A program made the position numbers and the translations under genes. Under the pieces are notes generated by a model. That model did no database searches and was not told where the DNA came from. It saw nothing but the letters and a program-made list of their open reading frames with translations. Shown piece by piece: positions 8,097 to 16,982 of a stretch of DNA of 60,675 nt. Position 1 is the stretch's first letter, and each line of letters opens with the position of its first letter. Origin of the DNA: an uncultured Pelagibacteraceae bacterium (GTDB taxonomy: Bacteria > Pseudomonadota > Alphaproteobacteria > Pelagibacterales > Pelagibacteraceae); the NCBI GenBank assembly GCA_902592445.1, contig CACJEN010000006.1, forward strand, positions 1 to 60,675, given 5' to 3'.

Positions 8097-9646
8097 TATA
8101 ATATTCTTGGCGCTATAAATACCAATAATTCATCTAGGTTATCAGAATTTGACTTACCTTTAAAGAGGTTACCAATTACTGGCATATTTCCAAGACCTGG
8201 TGTCTGATTTTTATTATTAGTTACTACATTTTTCTTTATTCCACCGATTACTACGATATCTCCATCAGCGACTAATAATTTTGTGACTATTTCCATCTTA
8301 TTAATTGGCGGTTCATCAGATGCTGCTGCTCTATTTGGAGTATCATTGTTGACTTGGATTTGCAGCAGCACATTACCGTCACCAATAATACTAGGAGTTA
8401 CCTGTAATTTTAGTGCTGCTTCTTTAAATGATGTTGATGTTGTTCCTTCGGATGTAGTTTGATAAGGAATTTCTTCACCCTGTGTTACAGTTGCAACCTG
8501 ATTATCTAAAGTAAATACTTTTGGATTTGATATAGTTTTACCCATACCCATGCTTTCAAGTGCTGTAATTTCAGCTTTTAAAACTCCCGTTCCAGTTCTT
8601 TTTAAAACACCAATTCCACTTGTTGCTCCTGTGGCTGCAAAATTCGTAATACTGTCAGTTGCAGATCCTAAATTCGCAACGTCGTTTAAGTCAGTTCCAT
8701 CAGCACTTCCTGAACTTGCTCCTGAAACACCACCTATATTTCTTCCTCCTCTTAAATAATATCCTCCAAGTCGAGTTCCTAGTGCTCTTTCAAAGTCTGA
8801 ATTAGCCTCAACAATAAATGCTTCTATTAAAACTTGTTTAGTTCTTACATCAATCTCTTTAATAACTTTATCTACTACATCTAAATCTTTCTCTTTACCT
8901 CTAACAATTATAGACCTTGTAGTTTTTTCCTCAGTTATTTGAATTGGTGAATATGTATTTTCACCTCCCCCTTGTTGTGTAAATAATTCGTTTATTGTAG
9001 TCTTTGCCTGCGCAGGCGAAATATAATAAAGTCTGAATATTTCTGAGTAGATAGGTTCTACACTGTCTTCTAATTCTACTTTCTTTTTTACTGCTTGAGC
9101 TCTCTCAGATTTATAATTTTCTTGTTGAGTCAAAGTCTCCGGCGAATGAATTCTTATTAGATTACTTGCAACATCAACATCAGATGCATAATTTTTCATA
9201 TCTAATAAAGCTTGGAAAGCTTTATCCCACGGAACATCTACTAATTCTGCTGAAATTGCTCCTGCAACCTCGTCTCCTACTAAAACATTTATCTCAGCGA
9301 TTTTACCCATTAAGTTCATAGTTTCTTTAAAGTCTAAATTTTGAAATTTTAAAGTAACTCTCTGTTTTAATAATGGATAATCATCAGAAATAATTAAATA
9401 ATTTCTTTGAGCTTCGGATGATATTTTTTTTCTTTTTCCTAATTTTCTAGTATCTCCTTCTACAGGTTTAGGACCCAACTCTAAAGTTTTTGCAATTTCT
9501 GATTTTCCAGTATCTTTAATATTTTGATCTTTTATTAATGGCGTATTATGTTTAAAGGGTTTATTATATTTTGTACCTTGGCATCCATTCAAGATTATAG
9601 CTATCGCAAACAAACTAATAATTTTTATCAAATTTTTAATATTCAT
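8096..9646 (-). CDS. pilQ: T4P outer-membrane secretin PilQ, lipoprotein form
   Basis: 516 residues. The N-terminus is a lipoprotein signal: a hydrophobic stretch ending LNGC with the lipidated Cys at 22. An STN-like domain (about 85-165) and an N1-type repeat (about 195-270) precede the secretin core, which contains the characteristic segments VTQGEEIPYQT, LKLQVTPSIIGDG and the C-terminal VVIGGIKKN and GNMPVIGNLFKG. It forms the gated outer-membrane pore for the pilus. A lipidated secretin resembles MshL more than classic PilQ, and may insert without a separate pilotin; that is inference. The gene overlaps pilP by 11 nt. Confidence 0.94.
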   Translation of the reverse strand: MNIKNLIKIISLFAIAIILNGCQGTKYNKPFKHNTPLIKDQNIKDTGKSEIAKTLELGPKPVEGDTRKLGKRKKISSEAQRNYLIISDDYPLLKQRVTLKFQNLDFKETMNLMGKIAEINVLVGDEVAGAISAELVDVPWDKAFQALLDMKNYASDVDVASNLIRIHSPETLTQQENYKSERAQAVKKKVELEDSVEPIYSEIFRLYYISPAQAKTTINELFTQQGGGENTYSPIQITEEKTTRSIIVRGKEKDLDVVDKVIKEIDVRTKQVLIEAFIVEANSDFERALGTRLGGYYLRGGRNIGGVSGASSGSADGTDLNDVANLGSATDSITNFAATGATSGIGVLKRTGTGVLKAEITALESMGMGKTISNPKVFTLDNQVATVTQGEEIPYQTTSEGTTSTSFKEAALKLQVTPSIIGDGNVLLQIQVNNDTPNRAAASDEPPINKMEIVTKLLVADGDIVVIGGIKKNVVTNNKNQTPGLGNMPVIGNLFKGKSNSDNLDELLVFIAPRIL

Positions 9647-10079
9647 TTGCCTCTCTTATTTGATTGTTAAAATCTAAAATTAAGTACGTCTCATCTTCTT
9701 TTTGAAAAATTGCTTCGGTCAATCTTAAATCAACAAATTTAATTTTTCCAAGATATTGTCCTATAGTTATTGTCATAACTTCTCCACCTGAATTTACTAA
9801 TGATATATAACTATAATTTTTACCCGAAATTAGGCCTGCAAGTTTAAAATTGTACAAACTCATTTCATCTTCTTGTTCTTCTTCGGGAATATTAGAATTT
9901 CTATTTTGTCCTTCATTTCCAGCAAAAGGATCATTTAAAGGAACTTCCTCTTCATCTAGCATTTCACTTGAGCTAACAGTTTGATCTCCTGATGTTTCTG
10001 TCAAATCATGATTATCAGCAATTGCAACAAATGAAAAAGTTACAAAAATTATGAAGAAAATAATTTTAAAAAAATTCAT
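9636..10079 (-). CDS. pilP: T4P alignment protein PilP
   Basis: 147 residues with an N-terminal hydrophobic signal (MNFFKIIFFIIFVTFSFVAIA), a disordered acidic linker (about 23-75, many Glu/Asp/Asn) and a small beta domain (about 78-147) with the PilP-like pattern LAGLISGKNYSYISLVN ... TITIGQYLG. PilP links the inner-membrane PilN/PilO dimer to the secretin. Assignment rests on this layout and its fixed place between pilO and pilQ, since the primary sequence is weakly conserved. It overlaps pilO by 14 nt and pilQ by 11 nt. Confidence 0.85.
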   Translation of the reverse strand: MNFFKIIFFIIFVTFSFVAIADNHDLTETSGDQTVSSSEMLDEEEVPLNDPFAGNEGQNRNSNIPEEEQEDEMSLYNFKLAGLISGKNYSYISLVNSGGEVMTITIGQYLGKIKFVDLRLTEAIFQKEDETYLILDFNNQIREANEY

Positions 10080-10710
10080 CAGGTAATCCTACAATTGTTA
10101 GTTCTCCTCTGGCAACAACTGCACCAGTAGAGTCATTCTGTACTACACTTATAGTTTCTTTGTCAAAATTTAAACTCTTTTTTGACCTTGCTACATCTCT
10201 TTTAAACTTAATAAATCCAAGAAAATTACCTTTAATTTCATAATCTACTGGAATTTTATAATAAGAAACCATGTCTCTTTGAATAAGTTCAACTGCTTGA
10301 TCAGCTAAGCCTTCTTTTAATACTGGAACAGGTTTTTTCTTTTCAAGTTTAGAAATAACTAGACCATTTTTAGAAGCATATTTACTTAAGCTCTGATAAA
10401 GATCTTCAACCTCTGCCTTTGAGTGAAAAAGTGTTGAAGTTTTTTCAAAAACAGGTTTTATTTTTTCAATTCTTGCTTTGAATTGGGAAATCTCTTCGTT
10501 GAATTGGATTATTTCATTTTCTTTATTTAATTTATCATCGTAAATAGCTTTTCTATCACTAACCATTGGTTTTAAAATTGCATAATAAATAATTAAGAAT
10601 AAAATTATTGCTCCAAAGCCAATTCCAAATTTAATTAAAGTCTTCTTATCAATTGCTCCTCCGGATAACTTTGCCTTCAAATCAGATAGTGAAATGTTTT
10701 TTAGATCCAT
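10066..10710 (-). CDS. pilO: T4P alignment protein PilO
   Basis: About 214 residues from the ATG at 10708-10710, which overlaps the stop of the upstream gene as TAATG, the same junction style as pilQ/pilB. A longer reading from 10731 adds seven residues. One membrane helix (FGIGFGAIILFLIIYYAIL) follows a short cytoplasmic tail. A coiled coil (about 55-110) and a C-terminal ferredoxin-like domain follow (YYKIPVDYEIKGNFLGFIKF ... VVARGELTIVGL), as in PilO. It pairs with PilN in the periplasm. Confidence 0.88.
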   Translation of the reverse strand: MDLKNISLSDLKAKLSGGAIDKKTLIKFGIGFGAIILFLIIYYAILKPMVSDRKAIYDDKLNKENEIIQFNEEISQFKARIEKIKPVFEKTSTLFHSKAEVEDLYQSLSKYASKNGLVISKLEKKKPVPVLKEGLADQAVELIQRDMVSYYKIPVDYEIKGNFLGFIKFKRDVARSKKSLNFDKETISVVQNDSTGAVVARGELTIVGLPDEFF

Positions 10711-12416
10711 TAAACTTGCTCCAGTATACAAGCTATTCTAAAACCCTTCATTTGCTGTGAACTCTGTTCTCCTGACAAGTTCATGCTAGCTAGAGAAGCT
10801 TGTGATATTAGCTTTTTATTATTTAGATTACTTATTAATTTTAAAATATCTTGATCACTAAAAGCTGATCCCTGTATAATTACTAAATCCGCACCATTAT
10901 ATTCTATTGCATCAAATTTTACTCGTTTTGGAACTGCAGATGCAATTTGAGCCAAAACTCTGAAATTTAATTTTTTATTAGATCCAATTGATTTACTAAG
11001 TTCAATTGATTTATTAATTTTTCCGATTTCTTTAGCAAAAGTATTTTTTTCCTGGGTTTTTAATTCCCATTCTTGTACTACTTGATCATATCCATCAATT
11101 TTTTTATTCAGTGATGATATTTGCCAAAAAGAAAGGCCAAATAAAATAATATAAATTACAGAAACTACACCAACTATTCCTTTAAAAGCAAAATTAGAAA
11201 AAGCTTTTGCTTTTTTCTGTTTAATCATCGAATCTCTGTTAGGTAATAAGTTAATATTTTTAACAGCGGTTACAAATTTAAAATATCCAAATACATCTAG
11301 TTTTCTAAATGCAAGACCCATAACAGTTGAAAAATAAGATCGGTTATCATATCTAGTTTTTTCTTCCAATTGTGCAGGAATTTTTAAACCTTCCATTGGA
11401 TCAAAAAGATTAAATCCAGTATTAGTCATCACCTTTCTAAAACTACTCAAATATGCGTCAACATTTTCAAGATTTGATGTAACTTTAATGTTTCTTATTC
11501 TTTTTTCGTATTTTGTTTCGAAATCTTGAACAGCTTGACGAACTTGCGTCATATATCTCCTAACAAGTGCATCTATTTCCTCTTGATCTGTACTGGTTTT
11601 TAAAGTTGATCTATCTTGACCTCTTAAAAATATGTCCGTGATAATTGGATTATTTTCATACAATATCATTATGTAATTTTCATCTAAACCAAACTCTAAT
11701 ACAGTTGTTAAGTTAGACTCTTCTATTGTTCCACCAATTTGATTTATTTGGTCAACTGCAGATTTTAGTGCAAAACACTTTACATCAATTATAACTGCAT
11801 TCATTCCACCTTTTTTTATTATTTCTGTGTAACTGTTTATGTCCGAAAGTTTTGATGCAACAAATAATATTTCCATTGTATTTGCTGTGCTGTCTCTATT
11901 AATGACCTGATGGAAAATTGAGTAGTCCTCTAAGTTATCTGTTAATTGTACTAAGTTTTCCCAAAGTGAATCTGATTTTATGGCTGTTGCTAGTTCTTCA
12001 TCTGTCATTAACGGCGCAGTAACAACTCTTATAATTGCGCTTGTAACTGGAATTGCGATGGCAGCATTTGATGTATTTATTTTTGCTGTTTGTACAGCAA
12101 GTTTTAATTCATCTGCGACTTTATCTGGATTTTCTAAAACTGTACCTCCCTCTGGAATACCTTCAAATTTATGAACAAAAAAACGTTCTAGAACCCATTG
12201 GTTTTCTTTATTATTGGAAATTTGTGAAAGACGAATTTCATTAGGAGTTAGTTCAACGCCAACGATCTCCTCACCTTTAACAGACGATTTTCCTAACTTA
12301 TTTTTTAAAAACTTTGAAAAAAAAGTCTCTTTCTTTTTTTTATCTCCACTGGGAGTTGGAGGTGGTGTTCCAGCTTTATCCTTTTTTTTTAATAAATTTG
12401 CAAAAGGGTTTTTCAT
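10710..12416 (-). CDS. pilM: PilM-PilN fusion protein of the T4P alignment complex
   Basis: 568 residues from the ATG at 12414-12416 (MKNPFANLLKKK). A further 32 upstream codons are open but unlike PilM and contain an unlikely FFCPFWILGYLFLL stretch. The first part (about 45-385) is the actin-like PilM domain: VKGEEIVGVELTPNEIRL, IAIPVTSAIIRVV, TVLEFGLDENYIMILYEN. After a conserved INLLPNRDSMI, the short PilM-binding peptide normally at the start of PilN, come one membrane helix (FKGIVGVVSVIYIILFGLSFW) and a PilN-type coiled coil and fold to the end. PilM and PilN are usually separate and bind via this INLLP peptide; here they are one chain. Confidence 0.9.
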   Translation of the reverse strand: MKNPFANLLKKKDKAGTPPPTPSGDKKKKETFFSKFLKNKLGKSSVKGEEIVGVELTPNEIRLSQISNNKENQWVLERFFVHKFEGIPEGGTVLENPDKVADELKLAVQTAKINTSNAAIAIPVTSAIIRVVTAPLMTDEELATAIKSDSLWENLVQLTDNLEDYSIFHQVINRDSTANTMEILFVASKLSDINSYTEIIKKGGMNAVIIDVKCFALKSAVDQINQIGGTIEESNLTTVLEFGLDENYIMILYENNPIITDIFLRGQDRSTLKTSTDQEEIDALVRRYMTQVRQAVQDFETKYEKRIRNIKVTSNLENVDAYLSSFRKVMTNTGFNLFDPMEGLKIPAQLEEKTRYDNRSYFSTVMGLAFRKLDVFGYFKFVTAVKNINLLPNRDSMIKQKKAKAFSNFAFKGIVGVVSVIYIILFGLSFWQISSLNKKIDGYDQVVQEWELKTQEKNTFAKEIGKINKSIELSKSIGSNKKLNFRVLAQIASAVPKRVKFDAIEYNGADLVIIQGSAFSDQDILKLISNLNNKKLISQASLASMNLSGEQSSQQMKGFRIACILEQV

Positions 12417-12502
12417 AAATTTTAAACTAATTTGGGTTTGAATATACTCAACTTTTAGTAGAAATAAATAACCTAGTATCCAAAATGGGCAAAAAAACTT
12501 AT

Positions 12503-12531
12503 TTGATAACAATTTTTCACTGATTTATAGT
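12503..12531 (+). promoter_or_regulatory. Predicted promoter of pilT and the pseudopilin genes
   Basis: TTGATA (12503-12508), a 17-nt spacer, then TATAGT (12526-12531). The predicted start is about 12538, giving a leader of only about 7 nt before the pilT ATG at 12545. It lies in the divergent gap between pilM and pilT. Confidence 0.55.
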
Positions 12532-12544
12532 ATCTATACAAGCT

Positions 12545-13561
12545 ATGTTTGAAAAACTAGAAGATCTCGCACAGAATAATAAAAAAATATCTGACTTTCA
12601 CATTAGAGCTGGTTCACCACTAGCATATAGAGCAACTGGTGAAATTATTAAAGTTAAAGAGGTAATGGTCACAGCTCAAGATCTAAAAGATCTTCTTTCA
12701 ATGAACTGTAATGAAACAGAATTACAAAAATTTGACACTACGCATGAATTAGATACTGCAGTTACTTTAAGTGGTCTTAGATTTAGAGCCAATTTTTATA
12801 AGACCATTAATGGACCTGCGTGTGTATGTAGAAGAGTGGAAAGTAAAATTCCTGACATGGATCAATTTAGTTTACCACAAGCTCTTTATGACATTGTGGA
12901 TTTTCATAAAGGTTTAGTTTTGGTTACAGGACCAACAGGATCAGGTAAATCAACTACGTTAGCTGCAATTGTAAATGAAATTAACAAAACAAGAACATCA
13001 AATATTATAACTGTTGAAGATCCAGTTGAATTTATTCACACAGATAATCAAAGTATTATTTCACACAGAGAAGTTGGAAAACAAACTCAATCTTTTGCTG
13101 CTGCTTTAAAAGCTGCTTTAAGGGAAGATCCCGATGTAATTTTAGTTGGAGAGATGAGAGACTTAGAAACAATTAGTTTAGCACTAACAGCTGCTGAAAC
13201 TGGTCACTTAGTTTTTGGAACATTGCACACAAGTGGTGCTCCAAGTACAATTAATAGAATTATTGACGTGTTTCCACCAGAACAACAAGAACAAATTCGT
13301 GCACAAATTTCAACTTCATTAAAAATGGTTGTTACTCAAAGACTTCTTAAAACAAAAGATGGACAAGGTCGTTGTGGTGCATTTGAAATAATGAAATGTA
13401 CTCCACCAATTCAAAACTTAATCCGTGAGGCAAAAATTCATCAAATCCCTAGTATCATGCAAACAGCTGTTAGAGATGGTATGATCACGATGGATAAATC
13501 CTTAGAAGAATTGATTAAGTCAGGAAAAATAGATCCAAGTGCAGCAAAAGCAGGACATTAA
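12545..13561 (+). CDS. pilT: T4P retraction ATPase PilT
   Basis: 338 residues, normal for PilT. The N-terminal PAS-like domain (DFHIRAGSPLAYRATGEI) is followed by Walker A GPTGSGKSTT, an acidic Asp box, Walker B PDVILVGEMRDLETI and His box HLVFGTLHTSGA. The C-terminal helix has the PilT-like segment near AIRDGMITMDKSLEEL (here AVRDGMITMDKSLEEL). There is no tetracysteine zinc site, separating it from PilB. It depolymerises the pilus. It is divergent from pilM and begins a plus-strand group with the pseudopilins; the next gene overlaps by 23 nt. PilU is an alternative name, but this is the only such ATPase in view. Confidence 0.94.
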   Translation: MFEKLEDLAQNNKKISDFHIRAGSPLAYRATGEIIKVKEVMVTAQDLKDLLSMNCNETELQKFDTTHELDTAVTLSGLRFRANFYKTINGPACVCRRVESKIPDMDQFSLPQALYDIVDFHKGLVLVTGPTGSGKSTTLAAIVNEINKTRTSNIITVEDPVEFIHTDNQSIISHREVGKQTQSFAAALKAALREDPDVILVGEMRDLETISLALTAAETGHLVFGTLHTSGAPSTINRIIDVFPPEQQEQIRAQISTSLKMVVTQRLLKTKDGQGRCGAFEIMKCTPPIQNLIREAKIHQIPSIMQTAVRDGMITMDKSLEELIKSGKIDPSAAKAGH

Positions 13562-14180
13562 AGGTTTTTCACTTTTAGAATTAATTGTTGTAGTTACAAT
13601 TGTAGCGATTGTATCAGCAGTTGGTTATCCAAACTTTATGGATTGGAGAAAAGACCGAGAAGTAAGGTTAGCAGTAGAAAAAGTTACTACAATGCTTAAA
13701 TCAATAAATACACAAGCACAAAGAGGTAACTATGCAGTTGTTCAATTGTATGTTGAAAGAAATGGTGATGATAAAACTAATTTTTTTTCAAGAGGAATTA
13801 ATCAAGAAACTGAGGCGACTGTTACAAATACTCCAGGTCAAAAAATTAATTGTAATTACAACACATCTTATTGGAGAGATAGTAATAGCAAAGTTGAAAG
13901 TTTTACCCTTGAAGTTCAAACACAAATTAAACCCCGAGGTACAGTTTGTTTTTCAAAAGATACCAGACATTATTTATCAGATGGAAAATTAACACAGCCA
14001 CAGACAAATCTTAATGTAGATGGAAGAATAGTTAATAATTACATAATAATTTGTTCAAGTGGCGCTAAATGTCCATTATCTAAATGGAAAGATCCAACAT
14101 ACTTGGTAGAATGGAATAGATTTGGTAATATTTCAAAATATAAATGGAATGAAAAAAGAAGTGCTTGGACTAGAATTTAA
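13539..14180 (+). CDS. fimT: Minor pseudopilin, FimT/GspH-like
   Basis: 213 residues with a GTG start at 13539 inside pilT. A leader of nine residues ends in DIKG, followed by FSLLELIVVVTIVAIVSAVG, a prepilin cleavage site with Glu5. The mature protein carries the GspH/FimT-type layout: YPNFMDWRKDREVRLAVEKV, then a beta-rich part with CNYN, TVCFS and IICSSGAKC cysteines. It is probably a tip/priming minor pilin. The 23-nt overlap with pilT suggests translational coupling. No ATG would leave a plausible leader, so GTG is preferred. Confidence 0.87.
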   Translation: MQQKQDIKGFSLLELIVVVTIVAIVSAVGYPNFMDWRKDREVRLAVEKVTTMLKSINTQAQRGNYAVVQLYVERNGDDKTNFFSRGINQETEATVTNTPGQKINCNYNTSYWRDSNSKVESFTLEVQTQIKPRGTVCFSKDTRHYLSDGKLTQPQTNLNVDGRIVNNYIIICSSGAKCPLSKWKDPTYLVEWNRFGNISKYKWNEKRSAWTRI

Positions 14181-14769
14181 AAAAAATGAAAAAGGAATGA
14201 CGTTGCTAGAGGCTCTGGTCTCTACAGCAATAGTTGGAATAGGTTTTATTGCAATATTTCAAATGGTTAATTATTCTGTGAGATCTATTGATGTTTCAGG
14301 AGAGAGAACTAAAGCTTCTTTTTTAGCAGGTATGGCTGCTGAGGATTTAATATCAGAAAAACATTCAACCTCGCCCACCACAGATGTTAAATTCATGGAT
14401 TATTTGCTTACAAAACAAAGCAAAGATGCCGATAAAAATGCATGGAGAATGGGTTCATGTTCTACTGGTACATCAACTACCGGAACACCAAACAATGCAG
14501 CAGAAGTAAAATTTAAAAAATGGGATGACCGTTTCTCACAACGTAGACTAAAATGTGCAGGAGGAAACACTACAAAGGATATCAAGTACTTAAAAGTTTT
14601 TGATATCTGCAACAATGGTGCCTCTGGTAATAGCTGTACTTACAATAATACACAAAGGTATGGAACTACTGGTGTGTATGAAAAATGGTATCTTGGAAAA
14701 ATGGAAATTAATGTAAGTACTGGGGGCGGAAAACCTAAGAAAAAATATTTATATTTTCAAATTCACTAA
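14149..14769 (+). CDS. pilV: Minor pseudopilin, PilV/GspI-like
   Basis: About 206 residues from the ATG at 14149; an upstream ATG at 14122 and a GTG at 14161 are alternatives. A charged leader ends KNEKG, followed by MTLLEALVSTAIVGIGFIAI, the PilV-type cleavage site with Met at position 1 and Glu5. The mature part has several Cys (SCST, LKCAGG, DICNN, SCTYN). It overlaps the FimT-like gene upstream and shares a junction base with the PilW-like gene downstream (TAATG), so these pseudopilins form one tightly packed unit. Confidence 0.85.
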   Translation: MKKEVLGLEFKKNEKGMTLLEALVSTAIVGIGFIAIFQMVNYSVRSIDVSGERTKASFLAGMAAEDLISEKHSTSPTTDVKFMDYLLTKQSKDADKNAWRMGSCSTGTSTTGTPNNAAEVKFKKWDDRFSQRRLKCAGGNTTKDIKYLKVFDICNNGASGNSCTYNNTQRYGTTGVYEKWYLGKMEINVSTGGGKPKKKYLYFQIH

Positions 14770-15608
14770 TGAAAAAAAAATTAAGCTCAGTTGCTGGCGT
14801 CACGTTAATTGAAATTCTAATTGGACTTTTAATTTCAGTCGTAATGATGGCTGCAATGTATACTTCTTATTCAGTTGTAAACAGCACTTATTCACAGGTA
14901 TCTGATAGAGCAAAAATATCATCAGCTGGAAGAGATGTGGTTGGCATGATGTTAAGAGATATAAGAAATGCAGGTTATAAATATTTTAACGATAATATTC
15001 CAACAACAAATGAATTGTCGCCTATATTAATTTCAAAAAGCTCAACATTTGGAAAAGCATGTGACAAGTTAGAAATTGTAACTGGTGATGTAAATTATGA
15101 TCAAAATAGAACTCCAAAATATCAATACGAGAGATATAAAATAACTTACGAATGCAAAGCATCTACTATTCCTGATAAGTCCGCCCCAGTTTTGGGAACT
15201 GGAGGTTATCCTCCAATTAAAGCTTTCGCACTTTATAAGTCTAAACTCGCTTGGGATACAAATTCAAAAAAATGGAAAAATCCTGATACTGATGGAAATA
15301 ATAAAACATACGGTGAGGAAATTGTTTTAGAGTATGTTTCAGATTTAGTTTTTAATGCAATAGATGAGAATGGTTATTTAATCGATCCACCACCTAGTCC
15401 AACAAATGCAACAAAGGATAAACTTTATAATATAAAAATAGTTGATATTGCTTTATCAGTTCGATCATCAAAAGAATTTTATAGAACATCAAAACTAAGA
15501 GAATTATTTGCAATGACAGACACTAAAAGAAACTTAAAAAATACTGATAAGTTTTTAAGAGAAACAATTGTTGTCTCTGCTCATGCTAGAAATTTAGGAT
15601 TACAATGA
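14769..15608 (+). CDS. pilW: Minor pseudopilin, PilW-like
   Basis: 279 residues. The leader MKKKLSSVAG is followed by VTLIEILIGLLISVVMMAAM, with Glu5 and the long hydrophobic helix typical of PilW, then the family-like segment RDVVGMMLRDIRNAGYKYF. PilW-type minor pilins join the tip complex that primes assembly with PilX, PilV, FimT and PilY1. It overlaps the next gene by 4 nt (ATGA). Confidence 0.87.
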   Translation: MKKKLSSVAGVTLIEILIGLLISVVMMAAMYTSYSVVNSTYSQVSDRAKISSAGRDVVGMMLRDIRNAGYKYFNDNIPTTNELSPILISKSSTFGKACDKLEIVTGDVNYDQNRTPKYQYERYKITYECKASTIPDKSAPVLGTGGYPPIKAFALYKSKLAWDTNSKKWKNPDTDGNNKTYGEEIVLEYVSDLVFNAIDENGYLIDPPPSPTNATKDKLYNIKIVDIALSVRSSKEFYRTSKLRELFAMTDTKRNLKNTDKFLRETIVVSAHARNLGLQ

Positions 15609-16324
15609 AAAATAAAAACGAACAAGGTTTTGCTTTAGTCTTATCATTAGTTTTAATGTTAGCTATGTCTTTAATGGGAGGCGCATTAATAGTAATTTCT
15701 GCAGGTGATCATAAAAGTAACAACAACAGTGATGAATACCAACAAACTTTTTATGTTGCTGAAACTGCTTTATTAGAAGGTGAAAAATATGTACTAAATC
15801 AATTTTTAGGACCATGGAATACAGCTAGTCATACTCGAGATTTAACAAAAAGAAATTTACCAGCAAATAGCACTACTCTTTTTCGTGGAGACATGACAAG
15901 AAAAAATTACAGTACATCTGAAAAATTTTATTTTGATACAAAGAAAAGTTGCTTTGCAAGTTTTAAAGATCTTGATCGAACTTCTATAAAAGTTGTTGCT
16001 GCAGAGAGTTGGAATTTTGGAGATCTTATAAGAGACAGTTTTAATTCTGCTAGCACTGAAGAAAGGCAGGAAGCTGAAAGATTAAAAGGGTATTATTACG
16101 AGTATTTTATTACCAGAATTGGCGCTGCTCCGTTTAGGGGATATGGCTCGAGTATCAAAAAAGAGGCTACAGATACTGGAAATGATGGTATGGCCTATAG
16201 AGTTTATGGTTGCGGCATTAGAGCGTCAGGGCATCAATATGACACTAGAAACTCTCAACACAAAGTTAGTGGATCGAAAAGTCTTATAGTTGGCCTAGAA
16301 AGCACAATAGTTCTCCCTAAATAA
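15605..16324 (+). CDS. pilX: Minor pseudopilin, PilX-like
   Basis: 239 residues. The leader MKNKNEQG precedes FALVLSLVLMLAMSLMGGAL, a PilX-type hydrophobic start that lacks the usual Glu5, as PilX/GspK-class proteins often do. AAETALLEGE-type sequence follows (here VAETALLEGEKYVL), a recognised PilX feature. It probably acts at the pilus tip with PilW and PilY1. It overlaps PilW by 4 nt and is the last of four pseudopilins before a 100-nt gap. Confidence 0.85.
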   Translation: MKNKNEQGFALVLSLVLMLAMSLMGGALIVISAGDHKSNNNSDEYQQTFYVAETALLEGEKYVLNQFLGPWNTASHTRDLTKRNLPANSTTLFRGDMTRKNYSTSEKFYFDTKKSCFASFKDLDRTSIKVVAAESWNFGDLIRDSFNSASTEERQEAERLKGYYYEYFITRIGAAPFRGYGSSIKKEATDTGNDGMAYRVYGCGIRASGHQYDTRNSQHKVSGSKSLIVGLESTIVLPK

Positions 16325-16389
16325 GCAAAATTAAATCTTTTTTTAATAACTTAAAATGGGCACTAATTGTCTTAACTATTAAAGAATTT

Positions 16390-16418
16390 TTGATTATTTT
16401 TGGAAAAATTATTAAGAT
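16390..16418 (+). promoter_or_regulatory. Predicted promoter of the secreted protein and pilY1
   Basis: TTGATT (16390-16395), a 17-nt spacer and TAAGAT (16413-16418). The -10 ends 6 nt before the ATG at 16425, so the message would be leaderless. It suggests pilY1 and its upstream gene can be transcribed apart from the pseudopilins. Confidence 0.45.
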
Positions 16419-16424
16419 AATTTA

Positions 16425-16982
16425 ATGAAAAGTATTTTAAAGTCTTTAATCATACTCTTTATATATATACTGCCTGTAAACGCAGCATGTGATTTTTTAG
16501 TCGATATTGGTGAAAAAGGTGGAAAACTCTTTGACAAATATGGACCTCCTTTTCCAGATTTTCCTGGTTCTTTTATTATGCCATCAATAGGTCCAGAGAT
16601 GTGCCCTAATGATAATCTTAGCGAAGCAATTGCAATTGAATATATGTTCTTGGGAGAAAAACCAGAAGATGCAGTTCTTGCTGGAATTAAAATGTTTGCT
16701 TTAAACGATGAAAAAAATACTGAGAGTAATAAACTTACTTTAATGAAATATGCTAAAAAAGTTTATGGAGACTTTGATACAGGTCAAAATCCACAAATTT
16801 ACAATAATTATCATACTTGGGAAAAAAATAATAAGTTCATACTTTATATGAGAATGTTTGAAGAAGGTGATCGCATTTCTGAGCAACTTTTTATATCTAC
16901 AAAGGGATATGATAAAAAATTGGGTGAATTTTATGACAAAGTAGAGGAAGCAGATTCGAAAGCAGAGTTAGGTATAGAATAA
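16425..16982 (+). CDS. Secreted protein of unknown function upstream of pilY1
   Basis: 185 residues with a signal peptide (MKSILKSLIILFIYILPVNA, cleavage before ACDF). The mature protein starts with CDFLVDIGEKGGKLFDKYG and has a second Cys at EMCPND, which could pair with the first. The rest looks helical and charged, with a glutamate-rich C-terminus. I do not recognise a family. It ends on the base before the pilY1 start codon, so the two are translated together. A periplasmic or surface partner of PilY1 is a reasonable guess from position, nothing more. Confidence 0.75.
   Translation: MKSILKSLIILFIYILPVNAACDFLVDIGEKGGKLFDKYGPPFPDFPGSFIMPSIGPEMCPNDNLSEAIAIEYMFLGEKPEDAVLAGIKMFALNDEKNTESNKLTLMKYAKKVYGDFDTGQNPQIYNNYHTWEKNNKFILYMRMFEEGDRISEQLFISTKGYDKKLGEFYDKVEEADSKAELGIE

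Noticed and set aside
12417..12512. Extra 32 N-terminal residues on PilM
   Set aside because: They are unlike PilM, contain an unlikely hydrophobic stretch for a cytoplasmic protein, and overlap the predicted divergent promoter region; the ATG at 12416 fits the family.
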